A DNA stretch of 64,000 nucleotides, taken from NCBI GenBank assembly GCA_024688365.1, contig JAILEG010000017.1, forward strand, positions 62,001 through 126,000. The letters run 5' to 3'. This DNA comes from Prevotella sp. Its GTDB lineage: Bacteria; Bacteroidota; Bacteroidia; Bacteroidales; Bacteroidaceae. Below the pieces are notes generated by a model that was not told the origin of the DNA, ran no database searches, and worked only from the letters and a program-made list of their open reading frames with translations. Of the stretch, positions 44,890-54,580 are shown one piece after another; the first letter of the stretch is position 1, and the number at the start of each line of letters is the position of its first letter. The position numbers were made by a program, and so were the translations under genes.

Positions 44890-46227
44890 ATGAATAAGCT
44901 AAAAGGACTGGCAGTAGCCTTCTTCTCCTTACTGACTATGACAGCCTGTGGGGGCAGTGACAGCAACAGTCCCGCAGGAATTGACAACGCAGCCATCACC
45001 TGCACCCCTGAGCAGCTGACAGCAAAGGCTGCCGGAGACAAAGCAACCCTCCAGGTAAGCACAACCAAAAAGGAGTGGACTGCCTATACGGACGCAAGCT
45101 GGGTAAAACTGTCCCTCAATGGGACTGCCAAATCAGCCGGCACAATAGATGTCATTGTTGATAAAAACACTGGGACTGAAGCCCGGTCTACAAACATAAC
45201 CATAAAATCTGGTGCCGCACGCAAGCAGATCATCATCAACCAGCTTGCCCCACTGCAGGTATCAGAGCGAGAGATACAGACCAACTCGACAGGAGAGACA
45301 AGAACCGTGCAGGTCACCTCGGCCGAAGAATGGACTGTTACCACCAGTGACAGCTGGATAACAGTGGCAAAGATAGATGCCAAGAGCTTCAACGTGGCAA
45401 CGGCAAAGAACGACGCACACGAGGCACGCACAGGCAAGATAATCCTCAAGACACCCACACAGACACTGGATGTGACCGTCAGCCAGTCATCAGTTGATGA
45501 CCGCACCATGAACATCCCGGCTGGCTACAGCCTCGTATGGCACGATGAGTTCGATGGCACAGGGCTCAGCTCAGCATGGACACACGAGGTACAGAAGTCC
45601 GGATGGGTAAACCACGAGCAGCAGAACTACGTCAATAACAGCAATGTCACTTATCTGAAAGACGGCAAGCTGAACATCACCTGCTACAAGGCAAGCGACG
45701 GGAAAATCTATTCTGGCCGCATCTATGCCAATAAGAATACAGGAATAAAGTATGGATATGTTGAGGCACGCATCCTGCTCCCATCAGGAAAGGGAACATG
45801 GCCTGCCTTCTGGATGATGCCGGTGAAGTTCAGCACATGGCCGGGAGATGGCGAGATTGACATCATGGAGGAAGTAGGCGTGGTGCCCAACGAGGTATCA
45901 TCCTCCATCCACTGCAATGCCTACAACCATGTGAAGGGAACACAGAAGACACATGCCATGACCATCAGCAAGGCTGAGGGCGACTACCATGTCTATGCCC
46001 TGGAGTGGACGGAGAACAGCATCAAGACCTACGTGGACGGAAAAGAGCAGCTCTACTTCCCAAATGACGGGAAGGGGAACAATGACACATGGCCTTTCAA
46101 CAAGGAGTTCTATGTCATCCTCAACCTTGCATGGGGAGGTGACTGGGGCGGAATGAAAGGTACTGACGAGACAGCCCTGCCCGCAACCATGAAGGTTGAC
46201 TACGTCCGTGTGTTCCAGAAAAAGTAA
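44890..46227 (+). CDS. BACON-domain GH16 endo-beta-glucanase lipoprotein
   Basis: 445 residues, lipobox MTAC (Cys about 19) with acidic GGSDSN, so probably surface-exposed. Two BACON domains (about 35-120 and 125-205; EWTAYTDASWVKLS, EWTVTTSDSWITVA) act as spacers or weak binding modules. GH16 domain about 210-445 (YSLVWHDEFDGTGLSSAWT) with GEIDIME (Glu322, Asp324, Glu327) and TWPAFWMMPVKF. This architecture matches surface endo-glucanases in beta-glucan loci of gut Bacteroides. The enzyme would make oligosaccharides for SusCD import. Ends 39 nt before the GH5 gene. Confidence 0.92.
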   Translation: MNKLKGLAVAFFSLLTMTACGGSDSNSPAGIDNAAITCTPEQLTAKAAGDKATLQVSTTKKEWTAYTDASWVKLSLNGTAKSAGTIDVIVDKNTGTEARSTNITIKSGAARKQIIINQLAPLQVSEREIQTNSTGETRTVQVTSAEEWTVTTSDSWITVAKIDAKSFNVATAKNDAHEARTGKIILKTPTQTLDVTVSQSSVDDRTMNIPAGYSLVWHDEFDGTGLSSAWTHEVQKSGWVNHEQQNYVNNSNVTYLKDGKLNITCYKASDGKIYSGRIYANKNTGIKYGYVEARILLPSGKGTWPAFWMMPVKFSTWPGDGEIDIMEEVGVVPNEVSSSIHCNAYNHVKGTQKTHAMTISKAEGDYHVYALEWTENSIKTYVDGKEQLYFPNDGKGNNDTWPFNKEFYVILNLAWGGDWGGMKGTDETALPATMKVDYVRVFQKK

Positions 46228-46266
46228 ATCCGTTCAACAGGAGAACCAAACCAACAAAACCTAAGA

Positions 46267-47496
46267 ATGAAAAAAACGCTTATCCTGTTCCTCATCATCC
46301 TCTCCTGCCTCACAACAGGAGCGGATGCCAAGAGCCGATTCGTCAGCATCCAGGGGACTGACCTCATCCAGCCTGACGGCAGAAAACTGTTCATCCGTGG
46401 AACAAACCTCGGCAACTGGCTCAATCCGGAAGGCTACATGTTCGGTTTTCAGAAAACCAATTCCTACTGGATGATCAATCAAATGATAGCCCAGATGGTC
46501 GGGCCTGATGCCACCGCTGACTTCTGGCAGTCATTCAAGGACAGCTACATCAGCGAGTCTGACATCCGTTTCATCGCCTCAACAGGTGCCAACACCATCC
46601 GCATCCCTTTCAACTACAAGCTCTTCACCTGTGAAGACTATATGGGGAAGAACGATGCACAGGAGGGATTCCGCCTGATTGACAAGACGATAGGCTGGTG
46701 CAAGAAGTACGGTCTGTACGCTATCCTCGACATGCACGACTGCCCAGGCGGACAGACCGGTGACAACATCGACAACTCATACGGCTATCCCTGGCTCTTC
46801 CTCAGCGAGCGTAGTCAGCAGCAGTTCTGCCAGATATGGAAGGACATTGCCCAGCACTATCGCAACGAGACCACAGTCCTGGGCTATGAACTGATGAACG
46901 AGCCTATTGCAACCTACTTTGAGAAGGATTACGACCTGCTCAACGGGCGGCTGGAACCGCTTTACAAGCGTGCCGTTGCCGAGATAAGGAAGGTTGACCG
47001 TAACCACATTGTCCTCCTCGGAGGCGCACAGTGGAACGGAAACTTCAAGCCCTTCACCGACTGGAAGTTCGATGACAAGATCATCTATACCTGCCACCGC
47101 TATGGCGCAGGAAGCAACCAGGCATCCTATCAGGACCTCATTGACTTCCGTGACAAGACCGGGCTGCCCATGTACATGGGTGAGATAGGGCACAACACTG
47201 ACCAATGGCAGGAGGAGGTGTGCCGCACACTGGAGCGGAACAACATCGGCTACACCTTCTGGCCCTATAAGAAAGTCGACAACAGCTGCTTCATGGCTGT
47301 ACGCCGTCCTGCCGAATGGGACTCTGTCATCGTGAAGTTTGCCGAGTCTGACCGCAGCACTTACAAGCTCATCCGTGACCATCGGCCCAACCAGGAGGTG
47401 GCACTGCGGATTCTGAAGGAATACATTGTCAACACACAGATGGAGAACTGCCTTCCACAGCAGTCCTACATCCAGTCGCTCAGAATGAAACAATAA
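46267..47496 (+). CDS. GH5-family beta-glucosidase/glucanase
   Basis: 409 residues. Signal peptide (1-21, cleavage after GADA). TIM-barrel GH5 features: FIRGTNLGNWLNPEGYMF near the start, ANTIRIPFNYKLF, the acid/base Glu212 in YELMNEPIA, and the nucleophile Glu306 in MYMGEIGHN. FIRGTNLGNWLN is reminiscent of fungal-type exo-beta-1,3-glucanases in GH5. No lipobox Cys, so it is likely periplasmic and trims imported beta-gluco-oligosaccharides. Last gene of the susCD operon; the GH3 pair behind it has its own promoter. Confidence 0.88.
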   Translation: MKKTLILFLIILSCLTTGADAKSRFVSIQGTDLIQPDGRKLFIRGTNLGNWLNPEGYMFGFQKTNSYWMINQMIAQMVGPDATADFWQSFKDSYISESDIRFIASTGANTIRIPFNYKLFTCEDYMGKNDAQEGFRLIDKTIGWCKKYGLYAILDMHDCPGGQTGDNIDNSYGYPWLFLSERSQQQFCQIWKDIAQHYRNETTVLGYELMNEPIATYFEKDYDLLNGRLEPLYKRAVAEIRKVDRNHIVLLGGAQWNGNFKPFTDWKFDDKIIYTCHRYGAGSNQASYQDLIDFRDKTGLPMYMGEIGHNTDQWQEEVCRTLERNNIGYTFWPYKKVDNSCFMAVRRPAEWDSVIVKFAESDRSTYKLIRDHRPNQEVALRILKEYIVNTQMENCLPQQSYIQSLRMKQ

Positions 47497-47548
47497 GGAA
47501 AAAGAGAAAGGAAATCAGACAGATTGGTTGTTTTTGATGACCAATTTA

Positions 47549-47580
47549 CTTGCTTTCTTTTTTTCTTTTTATTATATTTG
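47549..47580 (+). promoter_or_regulatory. promoter of the GH3 pair
   Basis: CTTG (47549-47552), 20 nt, TATATTTG (47573-47580): a complete Bacteroidetes promoter embedded in a T-rich tract. The GH3 ATG is 103 nt past it. At the spacing where the PUL box would sit, only GTTTTTG (47530-47536) is present; the GTGAG half is missing. So this unit may be constitutive or only weakly tied to the box. Confidence 0.75.
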
Positions 47581-47683
47581 CAGGCAAACGGTGGCACATA
47601 GCACAGCCATGAGCGGCCTTTCCGCCACCCTGGCAGTCACTGTCCCTATAGCTGAAAACAATCAAATCAATATAACCAAACAC

Positions 47684-49912
47684 ATGCGTAAAGTATTCTT
47701 ATTTGCCATCTCGCTGCTGGCTTGCCTGTCAGGTCATGCCCAGCAGCAGCTTCCGGTCTACCTGGATGCGTCAAAGAACCTTGAGCAGCGCGTGGAGGAT
47801 GCCCTCTCACGCATGACGCTTGATGAGAAACTCCACGTCATCCATGCCCAGAGTAAATTCTCATCAGGCGGTATTCCACGTCTCGGATTTCCTGACTTCT
47901 GGACTGACGATGGTCCTCATGGTGTGCGCCCAGACGTTCTTTGGGACGAATGGGAGCAAGCCGGGCAGACCAATGACTCCTGTGTGGCCTTCCCAGCCCT
48001 CACCTGTCTGGCTGCCACCTTCGACCCATCCCTCTCCCTCCTATACGGACAGAGCCTGGGCGAAGAGGCCCTCTACCGGGGCAAGGACATGATCTTAGGT
48101 CCTGGTGTCAACATCTACCGCACCCCATTGGGCGGGCGGAACTTCGAATACATGGGCGAGGATCCCTTCCTCGCCTCGACAATGGTAGTCCCCTACGTTC
48201 AGGGGCTGCAGAGCAATGGTGTGGCAGCCTGCGTGAAGCATTATGCCATGAACAACGATGAGGAGTACCGCCATCAGGTCAACGTCATCCTCTCTGACCG
48301 TGCCCTGCATGAGATTTACCTCCCGGCATTCCGTGCCGCAGTGCAGGAAGGACATGCCTGGGGACTCATGGGAGCCTACAATCTCTACAACAACCAGCAC
48401 AACTGCCATAATGAGATTCTGCTGAACAACATCCTGAAGCGTGACTGGAAGTATGACGGTGTTGTCGTCTCCGACTGGGGAGGCGTGCATGACACCGATG
48501 AGGCTGTGAAGAACGGCATGGACATTGAGTTCGGCACATGGACTGACGGTCTGAGCCAAGGCACCTCCAACGCTTACCAGAACTACTATCTTGCCCGTGC
48601 CTACAAGGAAGGAATTCTCAGCGGCAAGTACACCACCAAGGAACTTGACGAGAAGGTGCGCCGCGTGCTGCGCCTCTTCTTCCGCACAACGATGAACCGC
48701 AACCGTGGCATAGGCTTCCTCTGTTCGGAGCCACACTATGCCGCAGCCCGGCAGATAGGCAACAGCGGCATCGTCCTGCTGCAGAACAACCGCAACGTAC
48801 TGCCCATCAAGACCACTACAGCCCGGAACATCCTCGTTGTGGGTGAGAATGCGATAAAGATGATGACCGTTGGCGGAGGCTCTTCTTCACTGAAGGTGCA
48901 GCGTGAGATTTCCCCATTGGACGGGCTACGTGCAGCTCTTCCAGGTGTGCAGATTGACTATGAGCGCGGCTATGTAGGTGATGTTACGGGTGCCTACAAC
49001 GGTGTGACAACTGGCCAGGACCTTTCCGAGAAGCGCAGCGCAAGCCAGCTGATAGCCGATGCTGTGGAGAAAGCCCGCAAGGCCGATTACGTCATCTTCA
49101 TAGGTGGACTGAACAAGGCCGACTACCAGGACTGCGAGGGACACGACCGCAAGCAGTATGAGTTGCCCTACGGTCAGGATGAGGTGGTCGAGGCACTGGC
49201 TAAAGCCAACAAGAACCTCATCTATGTCAACATCTCCGGCAATGCCGTTGCCATGCCTTGGAAGCCCAAGGTACCTGCCATCGTGCAGGGCTGGTTTGTG
49301 GGTTCAGAGGCTGGTGAGGCATTGGCCGATGTCCTCACAGGCAAGGTCAATCCCTCTGGCAAGCTGCCTTTCACATGGCCAGCACGGCTCAATGACGTGG
49401 GCGCACATGCCCTCAATACCTACCCAGGCACATGGCGGGCTGACCACAAGATCATTGATGAGGAATACAAGGAAGGCATCTACGTAGGTTACCGCTGGGC
49501 CGACCTGAAGAATACGAAGCCACTCTTCGCCTTCGGTCACGGCCTGAGCTACACCACCTTTAAGCTCTCCAACCTCCGTACCTCCGCCAAGGACATCACC
49601 CGTGACGGCACGCTGACCTTCACCGTCAGCGTGAAGAACACTGGAAAGGTGGCTGGTGCTGAGGTTGTGCAGCTCTATATCCATGATGACGTTGCCAGTG
49701 TCGACCGTCCATACAAGGAACTCAAAGGCTTCAAGAAGGTGTTTCTCCAGCCTGGTGAGAGCCGTGACGTGGAGATCACCATCGGTAACGATGCCCTGAG
49801 CTTCTGGGACGAGACATCCAATGGCTGGAAGAGTGAGACGGGCAGCTTCACCGCTCTTGTGGGCAATGCCGCAGACAATCTGCCACTCAACATAAAATTC
49901 AATCTGAAATGA
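47684..49912 (+). CDS. GH3 beta-glucosidase
   Basis: 742 residues from ATG 47684; the frame opens at 47528 but that start lies upstream of the promoter and has no signal peptide, while MRKVFLFAISLLACLSGHAQ does. GH3 N-terminal domain contains LTLDEKLHVIH-type start, GVNIYRTPLGGRNFEYMGEDPFL and the nucleophile Asp264 in GVVVSDWGGVHD. The C-terminal domain and FnIII-like domain (LTFTVSVKNTGKVAGAEVVQLYI) complete the fold. Periplasmic hydrolysis of short beta-glucans to glucose is expected. It overlaps the second GH3 gene by ATGA (49909-49912). Confidence 0.93.
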   Translation: MRKVFLFAISLLACLSGHAQQQLPVYLDASKNLEQRVEDALSRMTLDEKLHVIHAQSKFSSGGIPRLGFPDFWTDDGPHGVRPDVLWDEWEQAGQTNDSCVAFPALTCLAATFDPSLSLLYGQSLGEEALYRGKDMILGPGVNIYRTPLGGRNFEYMGEDPFLASTMVVPYVQGLQSNGVAACVKHYAMNNDEEYRHQVNVILSDRALHEIYLPAFRAAVQEGHAWGLMGAYNLYNNQHNCHNEILLNNILKRDWKYDGVVVSDWGGVHDTDEAVKNGMDIEFGTWTDGLSQGTSNAYQNYYLARAYKEGILSGKYTTKELDEKVRRVLRLFFRTTMNRNRGIGFLCSEPHYAAARQIGNSGIVLLQNNRNVLPIKTTTARNILVVGENAIKMMTVGGGSSSLKVQREISPLDGLRAALPGVQIDYERGYVGDVTGAYNGVTTGQDLSEKRSASQLIADAVEKARKADYVIFIGGLNKADYQDCEGHDRKQYELPYGQDEVVEALAKANKNLIYVNISGNAVAMPWKPKVPAIVQGWFVGSEAGEALADVLTGKVNPSGKLPFTWPARLNDVGAHALNTYPGTWRADHKIIDEEYKEGIYVGYRWADLKNTKPLFAFGHGLSYTTFKLSNLRTSAKDITRDGTLTFTVSVKNTGKVAGAEVVQLYIHDDVASVDRPYKELKGFKKVFLQPGESRDVEITIGNDALSFWDETSNGWKSETGSFTALVGNAADNLPLNIKFNLK

Positions 49913-52164
49913 GAAAGACATTCCTTACCATCGCCTTGCTTGCCACAGGTCTGCTGACCCGGGCGCAAGGCACTATGGACAGCTTCGTCAGCCAGCTCAT
50001 GTCAAAGATGACGCTGGAAGAGAAGATTGGCCAGCTCAACCTGCTCCCCGGTGACGACATCACCACGGGCTCGGCAGTCAACAGCCCCTTGGGAACACTG
50101 GCTGCCAAAGGGCAGTTAGGAGCCATATTGAACGTGAAAGGGCAGGACAAGATACGTGCCCTGCAGGAAGTGGCAGTGAAAAAGAGCCGTCTGGGCATAC
50201 CCCTGCTCTTCGGTCAGGATGTCATCCACGGCAACCAGACCGTCTTCCCCATCCCGCTGGCCCAGTCATGCTCATGGGACATTCCTGCCATTAAGCAGGG
50301 CGCACGCATCGCCGCCAGGGAGGCGACGGCACAAGGCATCAACTGGGTCTACAGTCCGATGGTCGACATAGCCGTCGACCCACGCTGGGGGCGCATCGCC
50401 GAGGGTAACGGCGAGGATCCGTTCCTGGGCAGCCGTATTGCCGAGGCACTGATACGGGGCTACCAAGGCAGCTACGGCAAGGAGAACGCCATGGCCTGCG
50501 TCAAGCACTTTGCGCTCTATGGCGCAGCCGAGGCGGGACGCGACTACAACACGGTTGACATGAGCCGGGTGCGCATGTACAACCAGTATCTGCCTCCTTA
50601 CAAGGCTGCTGCCGAGGCAGGCGCAGGCTCGTTCATGTCATCATTCAATGTCGTCGATGGCATCCCTGCCACAGCCAACCGATGGCTGCTGACCGACCTG
50701 CTGCGCAAGGATTGGAGATACGATGGCTTTGTTGTGACCGACTATGGCTCCATCAATGAGATGACCCAGCACCGCATTGGCGAGCAGGACGTATGCGCTG
50801 CCCTCGCCCTCACTGCGGGAACTGACATGGATATGTGTTCAAGTGCGTTCACCGCACATCTGGAGAAATGCCTGAAAGAAGGAACTGTGACGATGGCTGA
50901 CATCGACACTGCCTGCCGACGGGTATTGGAAGCCAAATACAAGCTGGGACTTTTCAAGGATCCCTACCGCTTCTGTGAGCCGAAACGGCTGAAGACCGAC
51001 CTCTACACCGAGGCGAACCGCAAGGCTGCCCGTGACTTCACGGCTGAGACCTTCGTCCTGCTGAAGAACGAGGGCAACCTCCTTCCACTGAAGAAGGAAG
51101 GCAAGATTGCCCTGATCGGGCCGCTGGTCGACAACCGCAACAACTTGCCGGGCTGCTGGTCAACGGGTGACACTCCTGAGAAGTATACCACCCTCAAGGA
51201 GGCCATGCTGCACGCTGTTGATGGCAAGGCCACCATCATGACCGCTCCAGGCTGCAACATCTACGCTGATGCCGCCACACAGCTGGCTGGCTCCTTCAAC
51301 CGTCCCATCGACCGGGTTGACGATGCCCAGGCCAAGGCTGAGGCTCTCCGCATAGCCCGTGAGGCCGATGTCATCGTGGCCGCACTGGGCGAGCTGGCTG
51401 AGATGAGCGGTGAGAGTGCCAGCCGGGCCAACCTCACCCTGCCTGACGTGCAGATGGACCTGCTGAAGGCTCTCGTCGCCACTGGCAAGCCTGTCGTACT
51501 GCTCAACCACAGCGGCCGGCCAACCATCCTGAAATGGGAAAGCGAGCATGTGGCAGCTATCCTCAACGTCTGGTTCGGCGGATCGGAGTCAGCCGATGCC
51601 ACCTGCGACATCCTCTTTGGCGACAAGACACCGAGCGGCAAGCTGACCACCACCTTCCCACAGACGATGGGCCAGATACCTCTCTACTACAACCACCTCA
51701 GCACAGGCCGTCCTGTCCCTGACGGTGCCAAGGAGTTCCGCAAGTTCCAGAGCAACTACATTGACGTGCGCAATGATGCCCTCTACCCCTTCGGCTATGG
51801 ACTCAGCTACACCACGTTCAACTACAGCGACATCACCCTCTCTGCCCCTACGATGGCCAAGGATGGCAGCGTCACAGCCACTGTCACCGTCACCAATACG
51901 GGCAGCCGTGATGCCGATGAGGTGGTGCAGCTCTACATCCGTGACTGTTTCGCCAGCATAGCCCGCCCCGTCAAGGAGCTGAAAGGGTTCCAGCGCATCC
52001 ACCTGGCAGCAGGCGAGAGCAAGCCCGTCACCTTCACCATCACCCCTGACCTGCTGAAGTTCTACGACAGCTCACTCAACTTTGTCCTTGAGCCAGGCGA
52101 CTTCGACATCATGGCCGGCCCTAACAGCCAGCAGGTGTCAGCAGCAAGGCTGAAAGTGAGGTAA
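49909..52164 (+). CDS. bglX: GH3 beta-glucosidase (BglX type)
   Basis: 751 residues. Signal peptide (1-20), MTLEEKIGQLNLL, IPLLFGQDVIHGNQTVFPIPLAQSCSWD, GINWVYSPMVDIAVDPRWGRIAEGNGEDPFLG and nucleophile Asp278 in FVVTDYGSINEM, all typical of periplasmic BglX enzymes. A C-terminal FnIII-like domain ends the protein. It is translationally coupled to the first GH3, from which it differs clearly, so the two probably divide substrates by linkage (beta-1,3 against beta-1,4 or 1,6). That division is inferred. A terminator follows about 105 nt later. Confidence 0.94.
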   Translation: MRKTFLTIALLATGLLTRAQGTMDSFVSQLMSKMTLEEKIGQLNLLPGDDITTGSAVNSPLGTLAAKGQLGAILNVKGQDKIRALQEVAVKKSRLGIPLLFGQDVIHGNQTVFPIPLAQSCSWDIPAIKQGARIAAREATAQGINWVYSPMVDIAVDPRWGRIAEGNGEDPFLGSRIAEALIRGYQGSYGKENAMACVKHFALYGAAEAGRDYNTVDMSRVRMYNQYLPPYKAAAEAGAGSFMSSFNVVDGIPATANRWLLTDLLRKDWRYDGFVVTDYGSINEMTQHRIGEQDVCAALALTAGTDMDMCSSAFTAHLEKCLKEGTVTMADIDTACRRVLEAKYKLGLFKDPYRFCEPKRLKTDLYTEANRKAARDFTAETFVLLKNEGNLLPLKKEGKIALIGPLVDNRNNLPGCWSTGDTPEKYTTLKEAMLHAVDGKATIMTAPGCNIYADAATQLAGSFNRPIDRVDDAQAKAEALRIAREADVIVAALGELAEMSGESASRANLTLPDVQMDLLKALVATGKPVVLLNHSGRPTILKWESEHVAAILNVWFGGSESADATCDILFGDKTPSGKLTTTFPQTMGQIPLYYNHLSTGRPVPDGAKEFRKFQSNYIDVRNDALYPFGYGLSYTTFNYSDITLSAPTMAKDGSVTATVTVTNTGSRDADEVVQLYIRDCFASIARPVKELKGFQRIHLAAGESKPVTFTITPDLLKFYDSSLNFVLEPGDFDIMAGPNSQQVSAARLKVR

Positions 52165-52270
52165 GTCTCTCCCCCAACAGCCTCTCCCCTGGCCCCTCCC
52201 CAAAGAGGGAGGTGAACAGGCTGCGAGATTCCCCCCCTAGAGATATATCACACCTCAAGACAAATATAGC

Positions 52271-52310
52271 AAAAGCGATGGTTCCTTTTCAGGAAGAACC
52301 ATCGCTTTTT
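52271..52310. terminator. terminator between GH3 pair and helicase
   Basis: AAAAGCGATGGTTC (52271-52284) pairs with GAACCATCGCTTTT (52296-52309), followed by T. It is flanked by C-rich/G-rich inverted segments (CTCTCCCCC near 52168 and GGGGGAGAG near 52394). It can serve both converging transcripts. Confidence 0.88.
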
Positions 52311-52428
52311 ACTTTACTTCTGTTTTCTTATTGTTCCTGCCCTAACCTCTTGGGTATCTCACCATCTACTCCCCTCCCTTTCGGGGAGGAGCCGGGGGAG
52401 AGACTGTAGGGAAAAGGCTGAGCTTCTT

Positions 52429-54330
52429 TTACTTTTTCGGCTTCCTTCGTGCCCAGCCTTCTTCAGAGAAGTCGGGCTCCTCGCCTTTCAGCTTGGCGGC
52501 ACCACCCTTCATAAGTTCCTTCCAGTCATCCTTCTTGAACTTACGCTGTGTGAACTCCTGGTCATCATCATACTGGCGGCGGCCACGTCCCTTGCGCTCA
52601 CGGCTGTCCTGGCGTCCCTCGCCACGGCTGCCATAACCACCACGGTTACTTCCGCCACGGCCATTGCCACCACGGCTGTGTCCGCCTTCCTCCGCATCAT
52701 TGCAGCGCACCCTGCGTCCCTTGTAGGTAGCACCGTCAAGAGCCCTCATCACGTTCTGGGCATCCTGCTCGGGCACTTCGATGTAGCTCTGCTTCTGCAA
52801 CAGGTCGATATGTCCCACCTCCTGATGCCCGTGCATGTTCTTGTTGAGGAACTGCATCACCTCACCAGGATAGAAGCCATCCGCCTTACCCAGGTTGACG
52901 AACAGTCGCCTGTAGCCCGACTCCGCCTTACGCGGTCCACGGCTGCGGCCCTGCCGGCCCTCACCTTTCGCGCCACGGCCCTCATTACGGGCACTGCGCG
53001 ATGAGGGCTTCTCTATCGCCGGGGCATTCTTGTAATAGTCAAGGAATCGGCCGAAGGTTGCCGTGACAATCTTCTTGATGATGTCCTCCTTGTCAATAAA
53101 CTCAAACTGGCGTTTGATGTCAGTCATGTAAGGCGCGATCTGCTCCTCATCGACATCCGTCTTCAGAATGTCGTCCATCGTCTTGAAGAGCTGCTTCTTG
53201 CAGATTTCCTCTGGCGCAGGCAGTGTCCCGTCGACGAACTCCTTGCCTATCTCACGCTCAATGTTGCGCACCTTGTGCTTCTCACGTGAGTGGATGATGG
53301 AGATTGACGTACCCTTCTTGCCCGCACGGCCCGTACGGCCCGAACGGTGGGTGTAGTTCTCTATGTCGTCAGGCAGACCGTAGTTGATGACGTGCGTCAG
53401 GTCGTTCACGTCCAGGCCACGCGCAGCCACATCTGTAGCCACGAGGATCTGCGTGAGGTGCGAGCGGAACTTCTGCATCGTCAGGTCACGCTGCTGCTGC
53501 GAGAGGTCACCATGCAATGCCTCGGCATTGTATCCGTCCTTGATGAGCTTGTCGGCAATCTCCTGCGTCTCAATCTTCGTGCGGCAGAAGACAATGGCGT
53601 AAATCTTCGGATAGAAGTCAACCAGACGCTTCAGGGCAAGATACTTGTCACGGGCATTCACCATGTAATAGATGTGGTTGACCCGCTCGGCCCCCTCATT
53701 CCGGCTGCCCACGACAATCTCCTTATATTCATGCAGATAGCCCTTTGCCACCCGCTCCACGTCACGGCTCATCGTGGCAGAGAAGAGCAGCGTGTTGCGG
53801 TCCTCGGGCACACCCGTCAGAATCTCGGTGATGCTCTCCTGGAAACCCATGTTCAGCATCTCGTCAGCCTCATCCAACACCACGTTGCTCACCTTGTCCA
53901 GGCGGGCCTTGCCACGGTGCATGAGGTCGATCAGTCGGCCTGGTGTGGCAACGATGACCTGCACGCCATGCCGCAGCTGGTGGATCTGCGTCTCGATGGA
54001 TGCGCCACCATAGACGGCGGCGATGTGCAGATGGGGAATGTACTTGCCGAAGTCCTTCAGGTCATCGGCAATCTGGAGGCAAAGCTCACGCGTGGGGCTG
54101 AGTACCACCGCCTGTGTCTCCTTGCTGGCCGTGTCGATGCGCTGCAGCAGCGGCAGACCGAACGCAGCCGTCTTGCCCGTACCGGTCTGAGCCAGTGCGA
54201 TGACATCGTTACGATTACCAAGTAAATAAGGGATTACTTCTTCCTGTACTGGCATTGGCTGCTCAAAGCCAAGCTCACTGATGGCACGGCGAATCTCTTC
54301 GCTCACGCCCAACTCTTCAAATGTCTTCAA
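52429..54330 (-). CDS. deaD: DEAD-box ATP-dependent RNA helicase (DeaD/CsdA type)
   Basis: 633 residues. Both RecA-like domains are complete: Q-motif GFEQPMPVQ, motif I AQTGTGKT, Ia PTRELCLQ, II DEAD, III SAT, V ATDVAARGLDV and VI HRSGRTGRAG. After a linker comes a DbpA/CsdA-type RNA-binding domain (about 475-555, YRRLFVNLGKADGFYPGEVMQFLNKN). A Gly/Arg-rich tail (GGNGRGGSNRGGYGSRGEGRQ) and a Lys-rich end follow. It unwinds structured RNA in ribosome assembly and mRNA decay. The 135-nt leader suggests cold-shock-type post-transcriptional control, common for this class. Similar to pnp at the other end of the window in having an Arg-rich tail. Confidence 0.95.
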   Translation of the reverse strand: MKTFEELGVSEEIRRAISELGFEQPMPVQEEVIPYLLGNRNDVIALAQTGTGKTAAFGLPLLQRIDTASKETQAVVLSPTRELCLQIADDLKDFGKYIPHLHIAAVYGGASIETQIHQLRHGVQVIVATPGRLIDLMHRGKARLDKVSNVVLDEADEMLNMGFQESITEILTGVPEDRNTLLFSATMSRDVERVAKGYLHEYKEIVVGSRNEGAERVNHIYYMVNARDKYLALKRLVDFYPKIYAIVFCRTKIETQEIADKLIKDGYNAEALHGDLSQQQRDLTMQKFRSHLTQILVATDVAARGLDVNDLTHVINYGLPDDIENYTHRSGRTGRAGKKGTSISIIHSREKHKVRNIEREIGKEFVDGTLPAPEEICKKQLFKTMDDILKTDVDEEQIAPYMTDIKRQFEFIDKEDIIKKIVTATFGRFLDYYKNAPAIEKPSSRSARNEGRGAKGEGRQGRSRGPRKAESGYRRLFVNLGKADGFYPGEVMQFLNKNMHGHQEVGHIDLLQKQSYIEVPEQDAQNVMRALDGATYKGRRVRCNDAEEGGHSRGGNGRGGSNRGGYGSRGEGRQDSRERKGRGRRQYDDDQEFTQRKFKKDDWKELMKGGAAKLKGEEPDFSEEGWARRKPKK

Positions 54331-54471
54331 ATTCGTTTGTTTTGTTTTATCCTAATTATATAAAAAGGCAAGAGAGCCACCAAACGAACCCACTGAAAGA
54401 CACTTGCCTGCAGCCGACTTCCATCAGCCTGCCTACAGACTCTCAGGTGGCATGTTACCTTTTTCCGCATG

Positions 54472-54503
54472 CAAAGGTACGGCAAGGAGATGGAACTGGC
54501 AAA
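54472..54503 (-). promoter_or_regulatory. promoter of the helicase gene
   Basis: On the minus strand TTTG (complement of 54500-54503) and TACCTTTG (complement of 54472-54479) are 20 nt apart, a full consensus promoter. The leader runs from about 54465 to 54331 and could hold cold-responsive structure. No other gene lies in 54331-54661. Confidence 0.78.
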
Positions 54504-54580
54504 TAAAACAGCCTATAATTCAAAGAATTGCAGAAGATTAACCCTTTGAGCGTCCATATCACCAATACCCCTATATGAAA

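Noticed and set aside
47528..47683. 52-residue N-terminal extension of the first GH3 protein
   Set aside because: The extension overlaps the consensus promoter at 47549-47580, and the signal peptide begins at the ATG at 47684.
52212..52409. 65-codon plus-strand frame after the second GH3 gene
   Set aside because: It is composed of the terminator hairpin and flanking C-rich inverted segments.
53347..54225. 292-codon open frame antisense to the helicase gene
   Set aside because: Complement of conserved helicase motifs; no independent evidence.
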